Below, piece after piece: positions 13,484 to 16,065 of a stretch of DNA of 16,065 nucleotides. The stretch's first letter is position 1; every line of letters begins with the position of its first letter. The stretch spans positions 1-16,065 of the forward strand of contig SKSH01000098.1 of assembly GCA_007118075.1 (NCBI GenBank), given 5' to 3'. The notes beneath the pieces are model-generated. The model worked only from the letters and a program-made list of their open reading frames with translations. It made no database searches and was not told the origin of the DNA. The translations under genes were made by a program, and so were the position numbers. Source of the stretch: Halobacteriales archaeon (lineage in GTDB: Archaea; Halobacteriota; Halobacteria; Halobacteriales; SKSH01).

Positions 13484-14779
13484 CTATGCAACTCGCCCGA
13501 TCGCCTGCACGGCTGCTTCTGCTGCGGTCTCCCGTACCTTGGTTTCATCGAGGCTCAACACCTCACGATCTCGCATCAAGATCTGCCCATCACAGATGGT
13601 GTGACGGACGTCACCACTGTTTGCAACGTAAACGAGATGGCTGAGGATATCGTGTCGAGGGGTGAACTTGGGAGCATTGAGATCGATCACCGCGAGATCT
13701 GCCGGGGCACCAACCTCGATACGCCCCACATCGAAGCCAAGAAGTGACGCACCGCCAACGGTCCCCAGCTCGATCGCCGTTGGTGCAGGAAGTGCGCTGG
13801 CATCCTGCTGTTCGGCCTTCGCGAGCAATGCCGCCTGGCGAACCTCCTCGAGCATATCTAGATCATTGTTCGATGCAGGGCCATCGGTGCCAATGCCAAC
13901 GGGGACACCACGGTCAAGTGCATCGGCGATTGGGGCGATACCACTGGCGAGCTTGAGGTTCGCCGTCGGGCAGTGAGCGATCCCGGTTCCAGTTGCGGCG
14001 AGGACATCGAGATCATCTTCATCGAGGTGGACACCGTGGGCGATGAATGCGTCTCGATCGAACACGCCTGCAGCGCTTGCGACAGCCGCTGGTCGATCGC
14101 CATCGCGTTCGAGGACTGCCTCGACATCACCCGTGGTTTCGCTGCAATGCAGGTGGATCGGTACATCGAGGTCGGTGGCGATGGCTGCCACCTCAGTGAG
14201 AGTGGCAGAATCGACCGTCCTGACCGCATGTGGCATGAGTGCAGCAGCAATCCGACCATCAGCGCTGCCATGATACGCTGAGACGAACGAGCTAGCTGTC
14301 TCGAGATCGTCCACGATCCCTGCCTCGTCCTTTCCAAGGGTGAGGATTCCATGGCCAAGGAGACACCGAAGCCCACTCTCGACGGCTGCATCGGCGATTG
14401 CCCCCTCATGGAAGTACATATCACAGAACGTCGTTGTTCCGCCCTTGATCATCTCGAGCATCCCCAACTGGGCTCCAGCCTCGACATCACCAGCAGTGAA
14501 AGTAGCCTCGACCGGGAAGATATCCTCCTCCAGCCAAGCATGAAGCTCCTTATCATCAGCGTGACCTCGCAACAACGCCATTGCCACATGAGTGTGGGCG
14601 TTGACCAGACCTGGGATGATCACGGCGTCGCTCGCATCGAGTGAGGTCGTCGCACCTGCCGCTCCTGGTTCGGTGATCGCTTCGATTATCCCTGCATCAG
14701 TATCGATGAGAATATCAGCTGACTCGACACGACCATCTGGTGTCAACACCGTCCCACCCACGATTCCAAGCGAGCTCAT
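13484..14779 (-). CDS. mtaD: 5-methylthioadenosine/S-adenosylhomocysteine deaminase (amidohydrolase)
   Basis: A 431-residue metal-dependent amidohydrolase of the MtaD/DadD group, which deaminates S-adenosylhomocysteine, 5'-methylthioadenosine or 5'-deoxyadenosine to the inosine forms. Metal and catalytic residues are in place: His62 and His64 (NAHTH), His211 (IHLHCSE) with Glu214, His248 (AHG), and Asp299 (GTDGPASNN). The segment HCPTANLKLASGIAPI (269-284) and SNNDLDMLEEVR are family signatures. The ATG at 14779 lies about 28 nt after a TTATAT box. It heads a two-gene unit with ahcY, which fits SAH recycling. Substrate preference cannot be read from the sequence; dadD would be an equally fair symbol. 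Confidence 0.9.
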   Translation of the reverse strand: MSSLGIVGGTVLTPDGRVESADILIDTDAGIIEAITEPGAAGATTSLDASDAVIIPGLVNAHTHVAMALLRGHADDKELHAWLEEDIFPVEATFTAGDVEAGAQLGMLEMIKGGTTTFCDMYFHEGAIADAAVESGLRCLLGHGILTLGKDEAGIVDDLETASSFVSAYHGSADGRIAAALMPHAVRTVDSATLTEVAAIATDLDVPIHLHCSETTGDVEAVLERDGDRPAAVASAAGVFDRDAFIAHGVHLDEDDLDVLAATGTGIAHCPTANLKLASGIAPIADALDRGVPVGIGTDGPASNNDLDMLEEVRQAALLAKAEQQDASALPAPTAIELGTVGGASLLGFDVGRIEVGAPADLAVIDLNAPKFTPRHDILSHLVYVANSGDVRHTICDGQILMRDREVLSLDETKVRETAAEAAVQAIGRVA

Positions 14780-14804
14780 ACATCCGGCTTTTCGGTACCG
14801 TCCA

Positions 14805-14810
14805 ATATAA
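14805..14810 (-). promoter_or_regulatory. TATA box of the mtaD-ahcY unit
   Basis: TTATAT on the minus strand, centred about 28 nt before the ATG at 14779; a strong match at leaderless spacing. Confidence 0.55.
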
Positions 14811-14836
14811 TCAGCGCACCGAGTCCATCGTCTCCG

Positions 14837-14843
14837 ATTTAAG
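14837..14843 (+). promoter_or_regulatory. TATA box of the SpoIIM-like gene
   Basis: ATTTAAG, centred 29 nt before the ATG at 14869. Unlike the other divergent pairs here, this gap has two separate boxes, about 30 bp apart. Confidence 0.5.
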
Positions 14844-14868
14844 GCGATTCACCGACAACTGACAGCCA

Positions 14869-15483
14869 ATGGCAAAGAAGGATGACTGCAAGTCGGCATT
14901 TGTGCAGGCCTGGTGGGAGCACTGGCCGTATTTCAAACTCTCCTTTGCCATCTTCATGCTTGGCGGAATCTTCGGGACCGGGCTCGTGCTGATCGGGGTG
15001 GATCTCTTCGACTTGCTTGGATTCGAGGAATTAGAGGAGATAACCCCAGATGAGCTCACTACCTTCGCAATCCTCCTCAACAATACCATTGTATTCTTTC
15101 TCGCCCTACTCGGTGTCTTCAGCTTCGGTCTCTTAACGGTCGCTATCCTCGTACTCAACGGCTCGCTAGTCGGATATGTCGTCCCTCCGGCGGTGGAGGA
15201 AGCCGGGATCGGCTTTGTGCTGCTCGCGCTGATACCACATGGTATCTTGGAGTTGCCTGCCTTTTTTGTCGCAGCTGCAGTATCATTCCGGTTACTCCAC
15301 CGGTTCTCACATCGCGTACGGGGTCATCGAGATCGGCTGCTAGACCCAGGCGAAGGGCGTCGAATTGCCTTGTTGCTCCTCGTTACCTGGCTGGTTCTCG
15401 CCGTGGCAGCCGCTATCGAGGTGCATATCACCTTCCGGTTGGTGGAATTGTTTTATTCAGAGCAGCTCGGGGTGATCGGTTGA
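14869..15483 (+). CDS. SpoIIM-like (DUF95) integral membrane protein
   Basis: A 204-residue membrane protein with about five hydrophobic segments, beginning near residue 20. The signature LALIPHGILELPAFFVAA (about residues 121-138) is the hallmark of the stage II sporulation protein M family; homologues are widespread in non-sporulating archaea, where the role is not established. A polar loop (about 45-62, FEELEEITPDELT) and a basic loop (HRFSHRVRGHRDR, about 144-156) separate the segments. The ATG is set by the box A 29 nt upstream. It is convergent with tbp, 6 bp between stops. Confidence 0.85.
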   Translation: MAKKDDCKSAFVQAWWEHWPYFKLSFAIFMLGGIFGTGLVLIGVDLFDLLGFEELEEITPDELTTFAILLNNTIVFFLALLGVFSFGLLTVAILVLNGSLVGYVVPPAVEEAGIGFVLLALIPHGILELPAFFVAAAVSFRLLHRFSHRVRGHRDRLLDPGEGRRIALLLLVTWLVLAVAAAIEVHITFRLVELFYSEQLGVIG

Positions 15484-15489
15484 TTTCGC

Positions 15490-16050
15490 TCAGCCGAGCA
15501 AACCAAGCTCGTCGAGTCGGGAAACGATTTTATCGACCGCGTGCTCGGCATCAACCGGTTGCTTGCCACCCGTGATCACGAGTTTGCCACTGCCGAAAAG
15601 CAGGGCCACCACCTTCGGTTCATCAAGCCGATAGACCAGTCCTGGGAACTGTTCTGGTTCGTACTCGATATGTTCGAGACCCAACCCGATTGCGATCGCA
15701 TTGAGGTTGAGATTTACACCGAGGTCAGCACTCGTCACGATGTTCTGTACGACGATCTCCGGATCGTCATCGACCTCGATGTTGAGTTCCCGAAGCTTGT
15801 TGAAGACAATCTCGAGACTCTCATGGACATCGTCGGTCGATTTTGCCCCGGTGCAGACGATTTTCCCTGAACGGAAGATCAGTGCAGCTGATTTCGGATT
15901 CTGCGTCCGATACACGAGACCTGGGAACTGTTCTGGGTCGTAGTCTGCCCCCTCCAGGTCCATCGCTACACTCTGCAGGTCGAGCTCTTGCCCAATTCCG
16001 GTTGAAGCGACGACGTTCTCAATGTTGATGGTCTTCTTCGGGTCGTCCAT
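15490..16050 (-). CDS. tbp: TATA-binding protein (TBP)
   Basis: The general archaeal transcription factor that binds box A and recruits TFB and RNA polymerase. It is 186 residues and complete. Two imperfect direct repeats of about 90 residues form the saddle: the first centres on DYDPEQFPGLVYRTQNPKSA, SGKIVCTGAKS, and the second on EYEPEQFPGLVYRLDEPKVV, SGKLVITGGK. The N-terminus MDDPKKTINIENVVASTGIG matches the haloarchaeal TBP start. The sequence is close to the main haloarchaeal TBP and is the best taxonomic marker here. Only 15 bp upstream are in the window, so its promoter cannot be judged; an ATTTAA lies too near the start (about 10 nt) to be its box A. Confidence 0.97.
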   Translation of the reverse strand: MDDPKKTINIENVVASTGIGQELDLQSVAMDLEGADYDPEQFPGLVYRTQNPKSAALIFRSGKIVCTGAKSTDDVHESLEIVFNKLRELNIEVDDDPEIVVQNIVTSADLGVNLNLNAIAIGLGLEHIEYEPEQFPGLVYRLDEPKVVALLFGSGKLVITGGKQPVDAEHAVDKIVSRLDELGLLG

Positions 16051-16065
16051 GGTTGACTTAAATGA

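Noticed and set aside
16056..16065. ATTTAA just upstream of tbp as a promoter.
   Set aside because: It is only about 10 nt from the ATG, too close for box A, and the window ends there.
1..16065. CRISPR arrays, insertion sequences, tRNA genes or inteins.
   Set aside because: I saw no regularly spaced repeats, no transposase-like frame, no tRNA cloverleaf in any gap, and no insertion interrupting the recognised proteins.

Overview
The window is an ordinary-looking chromosomal stretch from a haloarchaeon (class Halobacteria) or a close sister lineage. The clues are the near-identical haloarchaeal TATA-binding protein, the strongly acidic, lysine-poor proteins, several small proteins of haloarchaeal type, an archaeal replication and RNA-modification gene set (PCNA, PriL, Hjc, NMD3, Taw2), and many genes with an AT-rich box about 26-30 nt upstream of the start codon, as expected for leaderless archaeal transcripts. 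GC looks like the mid-50s percent, low for a typical haloarchaeon. I see no tRNA, rRNA, CRISPR array, insertion sequence or prophage.

Layout. 1-514: 3' end of alaS. 663-1352: class I glutamine amidotransferase. 1375-1629 (-): small two-helix membrane protein. 1727-3265 (+): glutaryl-CoA dehydrogenase and a zinc-containing 7Fe ferredoxin, preceded by a perfect 17-bp inverted repeat at the promoter. 3262-4250 (-): PHP phosphoesterase followed by a 55-residue zinc-motif protein. 4316-4489 (+): small acidic protein. 4568-4651 (-): 27-residue membrane microprotein. 4724-7643 (-): rlmE, nmd3, taw2, an RNA-modification and large-subunit biogenesis run. 7736-8479 (+): PCNA. 8637-9644 (-): an unrecognised zinc-motif/winged-helix protein and a cupin. 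9738-10733 (+): primase large subunit. 10734-12092 (-): Yip1-like membrane protein, Hjc resolvase and a small membrane protein. 12156-14779 (-): MTA/SAH deaminase and adenosylhomocysteinase. 14869-15483 (+): SpoIIM-like membrane protein. 15490-16050 (-): TBP.

How the genes fit together. The centre (about 6.9-11.4 kb) gathers replication and repair functions (sliding clamp, primase large subunit, Holliday junction resolvase) beside a ribosome and tRNA maturation run. The mtaD-ahcY pair handles the S-adenosylhomocysteine made by methyltransferases such as RlmE. The gcdH-ferredoxin pair suggests acyl-CoA oxidation coupled to electron transfer. Gene packing is very tight: convergent neighbours overlap or abut at their stop codons (3262-3265, 10731-10736), and three divergent pairs appear to share one AT-rich promoter element.

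I found no clearly new multi-gene system. The best leads are the palindromic operator candidate at gcdH, the deaminase-hydrolase pair with a substituted adenine-contact residue, the unrecognised protein divergent from priL, the 27-residue membrane protein with a well-placed TATA box, and a marked excess of the hexamer CGATCG.
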